7,195 nt of DNA from Alectryocaccomicrobium faecavium (GTDB lineage Bacteria; Bacillota; Clostridia; Christensenellales; Aristaeellaceae), in NCBI GenBank assembly GCA_018713425.1, contig DVOT01000103.1:1-7195 (forward strand), in the 5' to 3' direction. The position numbers and the translations under genes were made by a program. Below, in pieces: positions 1 to 6,324 of the stretch. Numbering within the stretch: the stretch's first letter is position 1; every line of letters begins with the position of its first letter. Under the pieces are notes generated by a model. That model did no database searches and was not told where the DNA came from. It was given only the letters and a program-made list of their open reading frames with translations.

Positions 1-456
1 CAGCAATTCCATAACCTCAAGCGTCTGCTCTTGCAAGAATTTCCAATAGCCTGTGTTCACACACAGCGATTGATAAAAGCCCGGCTCGCTGAACGGGCCG
101 CCCTCATGCGCGCCATCCGGCTTGCGAATCAGCCATTCCGGGTGGCGGTTGGCGGTATAATAGTCCCATTGCACAGTGATATATACCGGCGCTTTGATGC
201 CCTGCGCGTGCAACGCGCGCACCTGCTCCACCAGCAGGTTGCGGTTTGCCAGGTGCGGATGCACTCGCTCGGGGAAACGCCAGGAATCGTAATAGAGCCA
301 GCCGTGGTGGCAGCGGGCGAACACCGTCATCGAAGAAACCGCCGCTTCTTTGGCCATGCGGGCGAACGTTTCCGCGTCGAATTGCGCGCCGACGCCCTCA
401 ATCCATTCCGAGGTGTGAAAGTCCAGGTGTACCTGCCGGGGCGATAACATTTGCAT
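1..456 (-). CDS. GHL6-type putative glycoside hydrolase, N-terminal part (runs off the window)
   Basis: The frame is open from an ATG at 456 to position 1, giving the first 152 residues; the C-terminal part lies outside the window. The start is chosen because GGGAGG (468-463) sits 6-7 nt upstream; a second in-frame ATG two codons on (450) is less well spaced. Visible features are QVHLDFHTSEWIEGVG (residues 8-23), FARMAKEAAVSSMTVFARCHHGW (31-53, with the CHHG at 49-52), ALHAQGIKAPVYITVQWDYY (81-100) and NRHPEWLIRKPDG (103-115). This resembles the N-terminal (beta/alpha) barrel of the hypothetical glycosyl hydrolase 6 (GHL6) group, often annotated as alpha-amylase-family or beta-galactosidase-like proteins. 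No signal peptide is seen, so a cytoplasmic enzyme acting on imported sugars is inferred. The substrate cannot be told. No convincing promoter is visible in the short gap between its start and the terminator of the gene upstream. Confidence 0.75.
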   Translation of the reverse strand, partial: MQMLSPRQVHLDFHTSEWIEGVGAQFDAETFARMAKEAAVSSMTVFARCHHGWLYYDSWRFPERVHPHLANRNLLVEQVRALHAQGIKAPVYITVQWDYYTANRHPEWLIRKPDGAHEGGPFSEPGFYQSLCVNTGYWKFLQEQTLEVMELL

Positions 457-498
457 ATGCTTTCCTCCCTGTGCCGTTTGGCGTATTGATGGTTTCCG

Positions 499-541
499 AA
501 AAAAATCAGGCTGGCGCGAGCAAAATTCGTTCGCGCCAGCC
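499..541 (-). terminator. Factor-independent terminator of the CNNM-type gene
   Basis: A perfect 11-bp inverted repeat (509-519 with 531-541, arm GGCTGGCGCGA) encloses an 11-nt loop. Read on the minus strand it is followed after four bases by seven T (505-499). It lies 58 nt past the stop codon at 600 and upstream of the hydrolase start, so it should end the CNNM-type transcript and separate it from the hydrolase gene. Confidence 0.85.
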
Positions 542-599
542 CAGAAAGTACAGCGACTCAACGGCCAGGCGGCCCGCGAAGTTCTGGGCGCACTTAAGC

Positions 600-1976
600 C
601 TATTTGTCCTTGTCGCTATCCTTATCTTTGTCCTTCTTTTCGCCCTCGCCCTCTTCGGGTTCCGGCGGGGGATCCTTTTTCACGATGGCCCATTCCACGC
701 GGCGATCGGTGATTTCCGTCACGCGGATGGTGAGACCGAAGCAATGCACCTCCGGCTGGGAACCATCCTCGGGAATGGTGGTGAGCTGCGCAAAGACCAG
801 GCCGCCCAGCGTATCGAATTCTTCGTCGGTGGGCAAATCGAGATCCAGCGCCTCGTTGAGCGTTTTGATTTCCACGCCGCCAGACACGCGCCATTCGTCC
901 TCCGAAATGGCGGCGATTTCCGGCTGCTCGGCCTCGTCGTATTCGTCGTAGATGTTGCCGACGATCTCTTCCAGCAGATCTTCCATGGTGATCACGCCGC
1001 TGGTGCCGCCGTATTCATCCACCACAATGGCCAGGTGCGCCTTTTCTCGCTGCATATCGCGGAAAAGCACGTCCGCGCGCACGGATTCCGGCACAAAACG
1101 AGCCGGACGCAGCATATCGCGCAAGGGCTTGGGCGATTCGGCACGCATGTTCAAAAGGTAATCGCGCGTGTTCAGCACGCCCACGATGTCATCCAGATCA
1201 TCTTCGTACACGGGGAAGCGGGAATATCCGGATTCCCGGATCAGCGTGACGATTTCTTCCGGCGTGTCTTCCACGGAAATGGCGGTCACGTCCGTGCGGT
1301 GGGTCATGCATTCCTCGGCGGTGATGTTGTTGAACTCGAAGATATTGTCGATCATCTGCTTTTCGCCGGCCTCGATGGTACCGCGTTCGCCGCCCAGATC
1401 GACCATCATGCGGATCTCTTCTTCCGTCACTTCGGATTCCTGTTCTTCCGGATTGATGTGCAATAGGCGCAGCACCAGGTTCGTAGACTTGGACAAAAGC
1501 CAGATCACGGGCTTCATCACCAGGGCCATGCCGTTGATCATGCCGCAAACAGCCCGGCCAACCGCGTCAGGCTTTTTCATGGCCACGCGCTTGGGTACGA
1601 GTTCGCCCAGCACCAGCGTGAAATACGACAGGATGATCGTAATCACGATAACGGCGATCGTATTGAGCGTTGCTCTGGGAATCAATGTAAATCCCTTATC
1701 GATCAGCCATTGCACAATGGGATCGGAAAAGTTGTCGGCCGCGAAGGCGCTGCCCAGGAAGCCGGCCAATGTGATGGCAATCTGAATGGTGGAGAGGAAG
1801 TCAGAAGGCTCGCGCATCATTTTCAGCATGACGGCGGCCTTTTTGTCGCCCTCTTCTGCCTGCATGCGCAGCTTGTTTTCATTAAGAGAAATGACGGCGA
1901 TTTCGCTGGCGGCAAACACGGCGTTTACCGCGATGAGCACGATTTGAAGCAGCAATTGTGGCCATATAGGGTCCAC
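600..1976 (-). CDS. CNNM / HlyC-CorC family membrane protein with CBS domain pair
   Basis: The protein has 458 residues, normal for the family. An N-terminal CNNM (DUF21) membrane domain spans about residues 1-195 and shows NAVFAASEIAVIS (18-30), hydrophobic segments near 5-30, 61-80, 103-123 and 142-162, and GELVPKR (124-130). A CBS pair follows (about 221-345) with MTHRTDVTAI, SGYSRFPVYED and HLAIVVDEYGGTSGVITMEDLLEEIVG. A C-terminal CorC_HlyC domain (about 357-433) contains WRVSGGVEI and EEFDTLGGL. The family is membrane-bound and linked to divalent cation, mainly Mg2+, efflux or homeostasis, with the CBS pair sensing nucleotide; the old name haemolysin C is not a reliable function. The last ~25 residues are a highly charged tail (PPPEPEEGEGEKKDKDKDSD). 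The start is GTG at 1976, with AGGGGG (1990-1985) 8 nt upstream. Its ~25-nt leader is too short for a Mg2+ riboswitch such as the M-box. Confidence 0.93.
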   Translation of the reverse strand: MDPIWPQLLLQIVLIAVNAVFAASEIAVISLNENKLRMQAEEGDKKAAVMLKMMREPSDFLSTIQIAITLAGFLGSAFAADNFSDPIVQWLIDKGFTLIPRATLNTIAVIVITIILSYFTLVLGELVPKRVAMKKPDAVGRAVCGMINGMALVMKPVIWLLSKSTNLVLRLLHINPEEQESEVTEEEIRMMVDLGGERGTIEAGEKQMIDNIFEFNNITAEECMTHRTDVTAISVEDTPEEIVTLIRESGYSRFPVYEDDLDDIVGVLNTRDYLLNMRAESPKPLRDMLRPARFVPESVRADVLFRDMQREKAHLAIVVDEYGGTSGVITMEDLLEEIVGNIYDEYDEAEQPEIAAISEDEWRVSGGVEIKTLNEALDLDLPTDEEFDTLGGLVFAQLTTIPEDGSQPEVHCFGLTIRVTEITDRRVEWAIVKKDPPPEPEEGEGEKKDKDKDSDKDK

Positions 1977-2008
1977 AGACGATACCCCCTAAAAATTCAG
2001 ATAAGGGT

Positions 2009-2037
2009 ATTATACCATATTCGCTCTGCAAATGCAA
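2009..2037 (-). promoter_or_regulatory. Sigma-A type promoter of the CNNM-type gene
   Basis: On the minus strand TTGCAT (2037-2032) and a perfect TATAAT (2014-2009) are separated by 17 bp. Transcription would start near 2002, giving a leader of about 25 nt that carries only the AGGGGG SD before the GTG at 1976. Confidence 0.8.
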
Positions 2038-2040
2038 TAG

Positions 2041-2092
2041 GCAGATGTGAAATCGCAGTGGAATTTTGCATTCCCTGCGTTGGCCCATCTGC
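2041..2092. repeat. 52-nt interrupted inverted repeat between a terminator and a promoter
   Basis: An outer stem GCAGATG (2041-2047) / CATCTGC (2086-2092) of 7 bp encloses a 6-by-6 nt internal loop. An inner stem CGCAG-t-GGAAT (2054-2064) / ATTCCCTGCG (2070-2079) follows, with one bulge and a 5-nt loop. It begins four bases upstream of the CNNM promoter -35 element and ends well short of the hppA terminator. Neither side has a T run, so it is not an obvious terminator. It could be a protein-binding site upstream of the promoter or a structured RNA end; no role can be assigned. Confidence 0.5.
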
Positions 2093-2128
2093 GACGCGCC
2101 CGGAGAGGGGATTGAGGGCCTTTGGCTG

Positions 2129-2173
2129 AAAAAATTTGTGCGGCGCGCCCCGTTCAAGAGCGCGCCGCACAGA
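2129..2173 (-). terminator. Factor-independent terminator of hppA
   Basis: A GC-rich stem of 11 perfect pairs (2138-2148 with 2160-2170, arm GTGCGGCGCGC), extended by T-A, T·G and T-A at its base (2135-2137 with 2171-2173), has an 11-nt loop. On the minus strand it is followed by AAATTTTTT (2137-2129). It lies 15 nt after the hppA stop codon. Confidence 0.87.
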
Positions 2174-2188
2174 ATTTGCCAACGTTTT

Positions 2189-4285
2189 TTAGAAAATGGA
2201 GTACATGATGAACATCACGCTCATCAGCGAGGAAACCAGCGAAACCACGGTGATCTGCGTGTTGATGGACGGGCCGGCAGTGTCCTTGAAGGGATCGCCA
2301 ACCGTGTCGCCCACGACAGCAGCCTTGTGCGCTTCGGAGCCCTTGCCACCCTCGTTGCCAGCCTCGACGTACTTCTTGGAATTGTCCCACAAGCCGCCCG
2401 CGTTGGACATGAACAGGGCAAGCAGCAAGCCGCTGGCGATGTTGCCCAGCAGGAAGCCGCCGATGGCTTCCACGCCGCCGATGAAGCCCACCAGCAGCGT
2501 GGCCAGGATGGCCACCAGACCGGCCGGAATCAGCTCGCGCAGAGCGCCCTGGGTAGCGATGTCGATGCAGCGGTTGTAGTCCGGCTCCACGCCTTCCTTG
2601 CCTTCGCGCAGGCCGCGGATCTCGCGGAACTGGCGATGGATTTCAGCCAGCATGCGCTGCGCGTTGCGATCCACACCCAGCATCAGCATGGCGGAGAACA
2701 CGGCCGGTATGGCCGCGCCGATCAGAATGCCGAAGAACACGGTCGGGTTCATGATGTCAAAGCCCGTGATCTGCTCCGCCGCGCGGCCCATTTCCACCAG
2801 CGCCGCGTTGACTTCGCTCATGTAAGCGCCCAGCAGGCTGATGACGGTGAGGCCTGCCGCACCGATGGCAAAGCCCTTGGTCACGGCCTTCACGGTGTTG
2901 CCCGCGCTGTCCAGTTCATCGGCCACGCGGATGGTTTCTTCGCCCAGGCCGCCCATTTCCGCCAGGCCGCGCGCGTTATCCACGATGGGGCCAAAAGCGT
3001 CGTTGCTGATGGTGATGCCCACGATGGAGAGCATGCCCACCGCCGCCATGGAAATGCCGAACAGCGGGTACTGGCCGCCCAGCGGCTCGCACAGCTTATA
3101 GGCCGCCAGCGCGCTGATGGCGATGCCGATCATGGCCGGGAGCACGGAGAGGAAACCATAAGAAATGCCCGAAAGCACGGTGAACGCCGGGCCGGATTTG
3201 GAGGCGTGCGCCACATGCTTTACGATGGGCTTGGTGTCATCGGTAAAGTAGTCGGTAACAATGCCGATCAAAACGCCCACGAACAGGCCGACCGTGGAAG
3301 CACCCCAGATTTCCCAGCGGAAGCCGTCGAAAATCAGCGTGGCCAGCGCGGTGAGCGCGATGTACACAGCGGTGGTGATGTAAGTGGAAGAGTTCAGCGC
3401 GTGGGTGGGGTTGCCGTTCTTGCCGATGCGCGCCATGGCGATGCCGAAAATTGAGGCAAGCAGGCCCAGCGCCGAATAGCAGAACACCATGCCCACGTTG
3501 GCGAATCCCGTAGCGCCATCCAGCGCGGCGGCCATGATAAGGGCCGCGGCCATGGCGGCCACGTTCGAATCGAACAGGTCAGCGCCCATGCCGGCCACGT
3601 CGCCCACGTTGTCGCCCACGTTATCGGCGATAACGGCGGGGTTGCGCGGGTCGTCTTCCGGGATGCCCAGCTCGACTTTACCGGCCAGGTCGGCGCTCAC
3701 GTCCGCCGTTTTGGTAAAGATACCGCCGCCCGCCTTGGCAAACAGGGCCAGGGAGCTGGCACCGAAGGAGAAGCCCAGCAGGATGGAGGTGTCGCCAAAG
3801 ATCAGCATCACGCCCATCACGCCCAGCAGGCACGCGCCCACAACCGCCAGGCCCATCACTGCGCCGCCGCGGAAGCCGATCAAAAACGCGGGACGGATGC
3901 CCTTGCTGGCCGCCACAGCGCTGCGCGCGTTCGCCAGAGAGGCGACGAACAGGCCCAGCTTACCCGCGATGGCGGAGAAGACCGTGCCGCAGATGTAAGC
4001 GATGGCCATCTTCACATTGTTCAAAGGAGTGGCGCTCGCCCAGATAGGGGAGGGCAGGAACAGGAGAATCAACACGGCGGCGACGCCCGCAAAGCCCGCA
4101 AGAATGGTGTATTCCTTGCGCATAAAAGCGTTCGCGCCGCTCTGGATCAGGCCAGCGACTTTCACAATCTGCGGATTGCCCGGATCCTGCTGCCGTACCC
4201 ATTTGATTAGGTAGGCAGCGTAGGCAAACGCGATTGCGATCGCCACAAAGCACAGCGCATACATGATGCCCAGCGATGGTTGCAT
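2189..4285 (-). CDS. hppA: Membrane-bound proton-translocating pyrophosphatase, K+-independent type
   Basis: This 698-residue polytopic membrane protein couples hydrolysis of pyrophosphate to phosphate with ion pumping across the cytoplasmic membrane, conserving energy from PPi made in biosynthesis. The length fits the family (about 650-800). Active-site motifs are intact: DVSADLAGKVE (195-205), EDDPRNPAVIADNVGDNVGD (210-229), NDAFGPIVDNA (428-438), NAGGLWDNSKKYVE (628-641) and GDTVGDPFKDTAGPSIN (659-675). The stretch GNTVKAVTKG (462-471) has Lys466 and Thr469 at the two sites that separate K+-independent enzymes (K, T) from K+-dependent ones (A, G/A). This predicts a K+-independent enzyme; since known Na+-pumping members are K+-dependent, it also predicts H+ pumping. 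The start ATG at 4285 has AGGGG (4296-4292) 6 nt upstream. It stands alone between its own promoter and terminator. Confidence 0.97.
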   Translation of the reverse strand: MQPSLGIMYALCFVAIAIAFAYAAYLIKWVRQQDPGNPQIVKVAGLIQSGANAFMRKEYTILAGFAGVAAVLILLFLPSPIWASATPLNNVKMAIAYICGTVFSAIAGKLGLFVASLANARSAVAASKGIRPAFLIGFRGGAVMGLAVVGACLLGVMGVMLIFGDTSILLGFSFGASSLALFAKAGGGIFTKTADVSADLAGKVELGIPEDDPRNPAVIADNVGDNVGDVAGMGADLFDSNVAAMAAALIMAAALDGATGFANVGMVFCYSALGLLASIFGIAMARIGKNGNPTHALNSSTYITTAVYIALTALATLIFDGFRWEIWGASTVGLFVGVLIGIVTDYFTDDTKPIVKHVAHASKSGPAFTVLSGISYGFLSVLPAMIGIAISALAAYKLCEPLGGQYPLFGISMAAVGMLSIVGITISNDAFGPIVDNARGLAEMGGLGEETIRVADELDSAGNTVKAVTKGFAIGAAGLTVISLLGAYMSEVNAALVEMGRAAEQITGFDIMNPTVFFGILIGAAIPAVFSAMLMLGVDRNAQRMLAEIHRQFREIRGLREGKEGVEPDYNRCIDIATQGALRELIPAGLVAILATLLVGFIGGVEAIGGFLLGNIASGLLLALFMSNAGGLWDNSKKYVEAGNEGGKGSEAHKAAVVGDTVGDPFKDTAGPSINTQITVVSLVSSLMSVMFIMYSIF

Positions 4286-4327
4286 ACAGATCCCCTCTCA
4301 CTTCATATTAAATGGTGGAACCGCCTG

Positions 4328-4357
4328 ATTATAACAAATCGGGCGAGCATACAACAA
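4328..4357 (-). promoter_or_regulatory. Promoter of hppA with extended -10 element
   Basis: On the minus strand a perfect TATAAT (4333-4328) is preceded by TGT (4336-4334), giving an extended -10 (TGnTATAAT). A weak -35 candidate TTGTTG (4357-4352) lies 18 bp upstream. Transcription would start near 4321, about 36 nt before the ATG at 4285. Confidence 0.72.
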
Positions 4358-4390
4358 GCACACGGATGTTACATTAGCGAAAACAAGCGA

Positions 4391-4412
4391 ATTTTAGCAA
4401 AATTTTAGCAAA
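4391..4412. repeat. Tandem 11-bp direct repeat between divergent promoters
   Basis: ATTTTAGCAAA occurs twice head to tail (4391-4401 and 4402-4412) without mismatch. A degenerate version (ATTAGCGAAAA, 4373-4383) lies upstream. The period of about one helical turn and the place between the hppA and ABC-F promoters suit a regulator site or a curved AT-rich upstream element. No known operator is recognised. Confidence 0.6.
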
Positions 4413-4442
4413 ACGGCGCGGCGCATCCCTCTGCACGGAACG

Positions 4443-4471
4443 TTGACAGGCGGCGCGCGCCATGGTATAAT
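4443..4471 (+). promoter_or_regulatory. Consensus sigma-A promoter of the ABC-F gene
   Basis: TTGACA (4443-4448) and TATAAT (4466-4471) match the consensus in every base and are separated by 17 bp. TGG before the -10 also makes it an extended -10. The start would be near 4478. The spacer contains a 10-bp palindrome GGCGCGCGCC (4452-4461), which could be a repressor site or simply GC-rich sequence. Confidence 0.9.
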
Positions 4472-4629
4472 AAATGCGCAGATGCGAAAAAGAGAAACTT
4501 TCTCCGCCGCGTTTCGCATTTTAAGAAAGGTTGGTACCGCAGAAGATATGAAGATTCGCCAGTGACCATTCAAGCAGCAAAGCGCCGCCGCGTGCGGCGG
4601 ATTTCTTGCGCGCTTGAAGGGGGCTGGCG

Positions 4630-4647
4630 ATGGAAGATAGGCTATAG
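4630..4647 (+). CDS. Candidate leader peptide MEDRL upstream of the ABC-F gene
   Basis: ATG GAA GAT AGG CTA TAG encodes MEDRL. AAGGGGG (4617-4623) lies 6 nt before the ATG, a better placed SD than any other ATG in the leader has. The stop codon ends 4 nt before the SD-proximal hairpin (4652). A ribosome paused near the stop would cover the 5' arm of that hairpin. A second, less likely upstream frame starts at 4482 (27 codons, ending 4565) but lies about 4 nt from the predicted transcript start and lacks an SD. Confidence 0.5.
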   Translation: MEDRL

Positions 4648-4651
4648 CTCT

Positions 4652-4681
4652 CTTTTTGCGCGCGCAAAAAGGGGGTTTTTT
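4652..4681 (+). terminator. SD-proximal hairpin with T run, candidate attenuator of the ABC-F gene
   Basis: CTTTTTGC (4652-4659) pairs perfectly with GCAAAAAG (4664-4671) over a GCGC loop. The 3' arm runs into GGGGG (4671-4675), the SD of the ABC-F gene, 8 nt before its ATG. Six T follow (4676-4681). The T run is separated from the stem by GGGG, so it is not an ideal terminator. It could act by early termination, by hindering the SD, or both. Confidence 0.5.
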
Positions 4682-4683
4682 CT

Positions 4684-6315
4684 ATGGCGCAATTGCTATT
4701 AGAAGCGATGGATATACAGGTGGGCTTTGGCGCGCAAACGGTGCTGGCCGTCGAACGATTTGCGCTGTACGATGGCGAGCGCGTGGGGCTGATCGGCGCG
4801 AACGGCGCGGGCAAATCCACATTCCTGCGCGTTCTCTCCGGCGCTCTGGCGCCCGATGCCGGCGCAGTGCGGCGCATGGCGCCCATATCGCTCATGGAAC
4901 AGACGGGCGACGCGGCGGATGAATTTTCCGCGCGAGAGGCGGGCGAGTTCCGCGCCGTCGCCACCGCGCGCGAGGGGCTGAGCGGCGGGGAAAAGACACG
5001 CCGCCGGCTGGCCAGCGCGCTTTCCAAGAATGCGGCGGTGCTTTTGCTCGATGAACCCACCAGCGATTTGGATGAGGAAGGCATAAACCAGTTGCGCCAG
5101 CGCATCCGCTCGTTTCGCGGCGCAGTGGTGCTGGTTTCGCACGACCGCGCGCTGCTGGACGAGGTTTGCACCTCCATCGCGGAATTGGAGGGCGGCAAGC
5201 TCACGCTGTTCCCCGGCGGCTATACCGCCTATTGGCAGGAACGCGCGCGGCGGCGCGAATTCGCGCAGTTTGAATACGGCCAGTACCGTGCGGAGCAGGC
5301 GCGGCTTAGGCAAGCGATTCAACACAAGGCGGAGCAGGCCTCGCAAGTGCGCAAAGCGCCCAGCCGCATGGGCAATAGCGAGGCGCGGCTGCACAGGCGC
5401 GAAGCCACGGAAGTGGCAGAAAAACTGCAGGGCTCGCGCAAGGCGCTGGAATCGCGCCTCAATCATCTGGAGGCCAAGGAGCGCCCGCGTGAAGATCCCG
5501 CTATCCGCATGCGGCTGGGCGCGAGCGATCCTGTGCGGGCCCGCAACGCGCTGGAAATGCGGGATATGACCATCCGCTTTGGCACGCGCGTTTTGTTGGA
5601 AAGTGCGCGGATGGTTCTGCCCGCCGGTTCGCGCACGGCTCTGCTCGGCCCCAACGGCTGCGGCAAGACCACGCTCGTCGCGCGCATCGTGGCCAGAGAT
5701 CCGCGCGTGCGCATCCATCCGCAGGCGCGCATCGGCTACCTGGGGCAGGACGCGCTCGCTTCCCTCGAGGCGGACAAATCCGCGCTAGACAACGCGATGG
5801 CCCTAAGCGAACACCCCGTGGACGTGGCGCGCACCGTGCTGGCGCGCTTGAATCTGCGCGCGGACGATGTACATAAACCGCTGAGTGTGCTCAGCGGCGG
5901 CGAGCGCATGAAAGTGGCGTTGGCACGGCTGATGCTCTCCCGCGCAAACGTGCTTTTGCTCGACGAACCCACCAACCATATCGACATTTTTACGCTGGAA
6001 GCGCTGGAAAGCGTGCTGTGCGAATATGCGGGCACGCTGCTTGTCATCAGCCACGACCGGCGGTTTGTGGAAAAGATTGCCACGCGGCTGGTCTTTTTCC
6101 ATGGGCATTCGCTGGAAACCTTCGAAGGCACGCTGGGCGAATGGCAGGCGCGGCAAAACCGCGCAGACGAGCCGAACGTGGATCTTGCCATCCTGGAAAT
6201 GCGCATGGCTGAGATCACGGCCAAGATCTCCACCGGCAAGTTCGACCGCACTGTGCTGGACGAGGAATACGAGGCGCTCAGCCAAAAGAGGCAGGCACTT
6301 TTGAAGGGGGATTAG
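4684..6315 (+). CDS. ABC-F ATPase of the antibiotic-resistance (ribosome protection) type
   Basis: This 543-residue soluble protein has two ATP-binding cassettes and no membrane segments. NBD1: Walker A GANGAGKST (38-46), signature LSGGE (99-103), Walker B VLLLDEP with Glu124, His153. NBD2: GPNGCGKTT (322-330), LSGGE (403-407), LLLDEP with Glu428 followed by TNHID, His457. An Arg/Glu-rich helical linker (about 186-285, with APSRMGNSEARLH) joins them, and a short C-terminal extension (about 490-543) is charged. NBD1 is shortened: only ~52 residues between Walker A and signature. This, EPTSDLD, the linker and the VLARLNLRADDVHKPLSVLSG stretch resemble Vga/VmlR/Lsa-type proteins, which bind the ribosomal E site and displace lincosamide, streptogramin A or pleuromutilin drugs. 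The drug range is unknown; a housekeeping ABC-F is the alternative. It starts at ATG 4684 with SD AGGGGG (4670-4675). No terminator is seen after its stop. Confidence 0.9.
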   Translation: MAQLLLEAMDIQVGFGAQTVLAVERFALYDGERVGLIGANGAGKSTFLRVLSGALAPDAGAVRRMAPISLMEQTGDAADEFSAREAGEFRAVATAREGLSGGEKTRRRLASALSKNAAVLLLDEPTSDLDEEGINQLRQRIRSFRGAVVLVSHDRALLDEVCTSIAELEGGKLTLFPGGYTAYWQERARRREFAQFEYGQYRAEQARLRQAIQHKAEQASQVRKAPSRMGNSEARLHRREATEVAEKLQGSRKALESRLNHLEAKERPREDPAIRMRLGASDPVRARNALEMRDMTIRFGTRVLLESARMVLPAGSRTALLGPNGCGKTTLVARIVARDPRVRIHPQARIGYLGQDALASLEADKSALDNAMALSEHPVDVARTVLARLNLRADDVHKPLSVLSGGERMKVALARLMLSRANVLLLDEPTNHIDIFTLEALESVLCEYAGTLLVISHDRRFVEKIATRLVFFHGHSLETFEGTLGEWQARQNRADEPNVDLAILEMRMAEITAKISTGKFDRTVLDEEYEALSQKRQALLKGD

Positions 6316-6324
6316 TGTCAAGGA

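Larger units (their letters stand above)
4478..4683 (+). promoter_or_regulatory. Long structured leader of the ABC-F gene, candidate attenuator
   Basis: About 206 nt separate the predicted transcription start from the ABC-F ATG. In order it holds: an 8-bp stem (ATGCGAAA 4482-4489 with TTTCGCAT 4512-4519); a long compound stem made of TCGCCAG (4556-4562)/CTGGCGA (4624-4630), TTCAAGC (4569-4575)/GCTTGAA (4612-4618) and a GC tip CCGCCG (4585-4590)/CGGCGG (4595-4600); a five-codon open frame with its own SD; and a last hairpin that abuts the ABC-F SD and a T run. Such leaders with short peptides and a terminal hairpin are the known control of resistance-type ABC-F genes (for example vmlR and lmo0919). 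The regulatory role here is inferred from layout only. Confidence 0.6.

Noticed and set aside
457..498. Promoter for the GHL6-type gene
   Set aside because: No acceptable -10 and -35 pair is visible in the minus strand here. The gene may use an unusual promoter or low-level read-through of the upstream terminator.
246..1466. Long plus-strand open frame (406 codons) across the CNNM gene
   Set aside because: It is antisense to a clear CNNM/CBS/CorC coding sequence, is rich in His and Phe as expected of a mirror frame in GC-rich DNA, and has no recognisable domain.
2066..3454. Long plus-strand open frame (462 codons) across hppA
   Set aside because: It is the antisense mirror of hppA, with composition dominated by His, Ala, Gln and Arg and no domain.
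4525..4545. T-box-like motif AAAGGTTGGTACCGC in the ABC-F leader
   Set aside because: It resembles the T-box consensus but has an extra T. Only about 50 nt separate it from the predicted transcript start, too little for stem I and a specifier loop, and the downstream gene is not an aminoacyl-tRNA synthetase or amino-acid gene.
4482..4565. 27-codon open frame at the 5' end of the ABC-F leader as the main leader peptide
   Set aside because: Its ATG lies about 4 nt from the predicted transcript start and has no SD. The MEDRL frame at 4630 is far better placed.
4699..5718. Minus-strand open frame (339 codons) across the ABC-F gene
   Set aside because: It overlaps the well-supported ABC-F frame completely, has no domain of its own and lacks its own promoter and SD.
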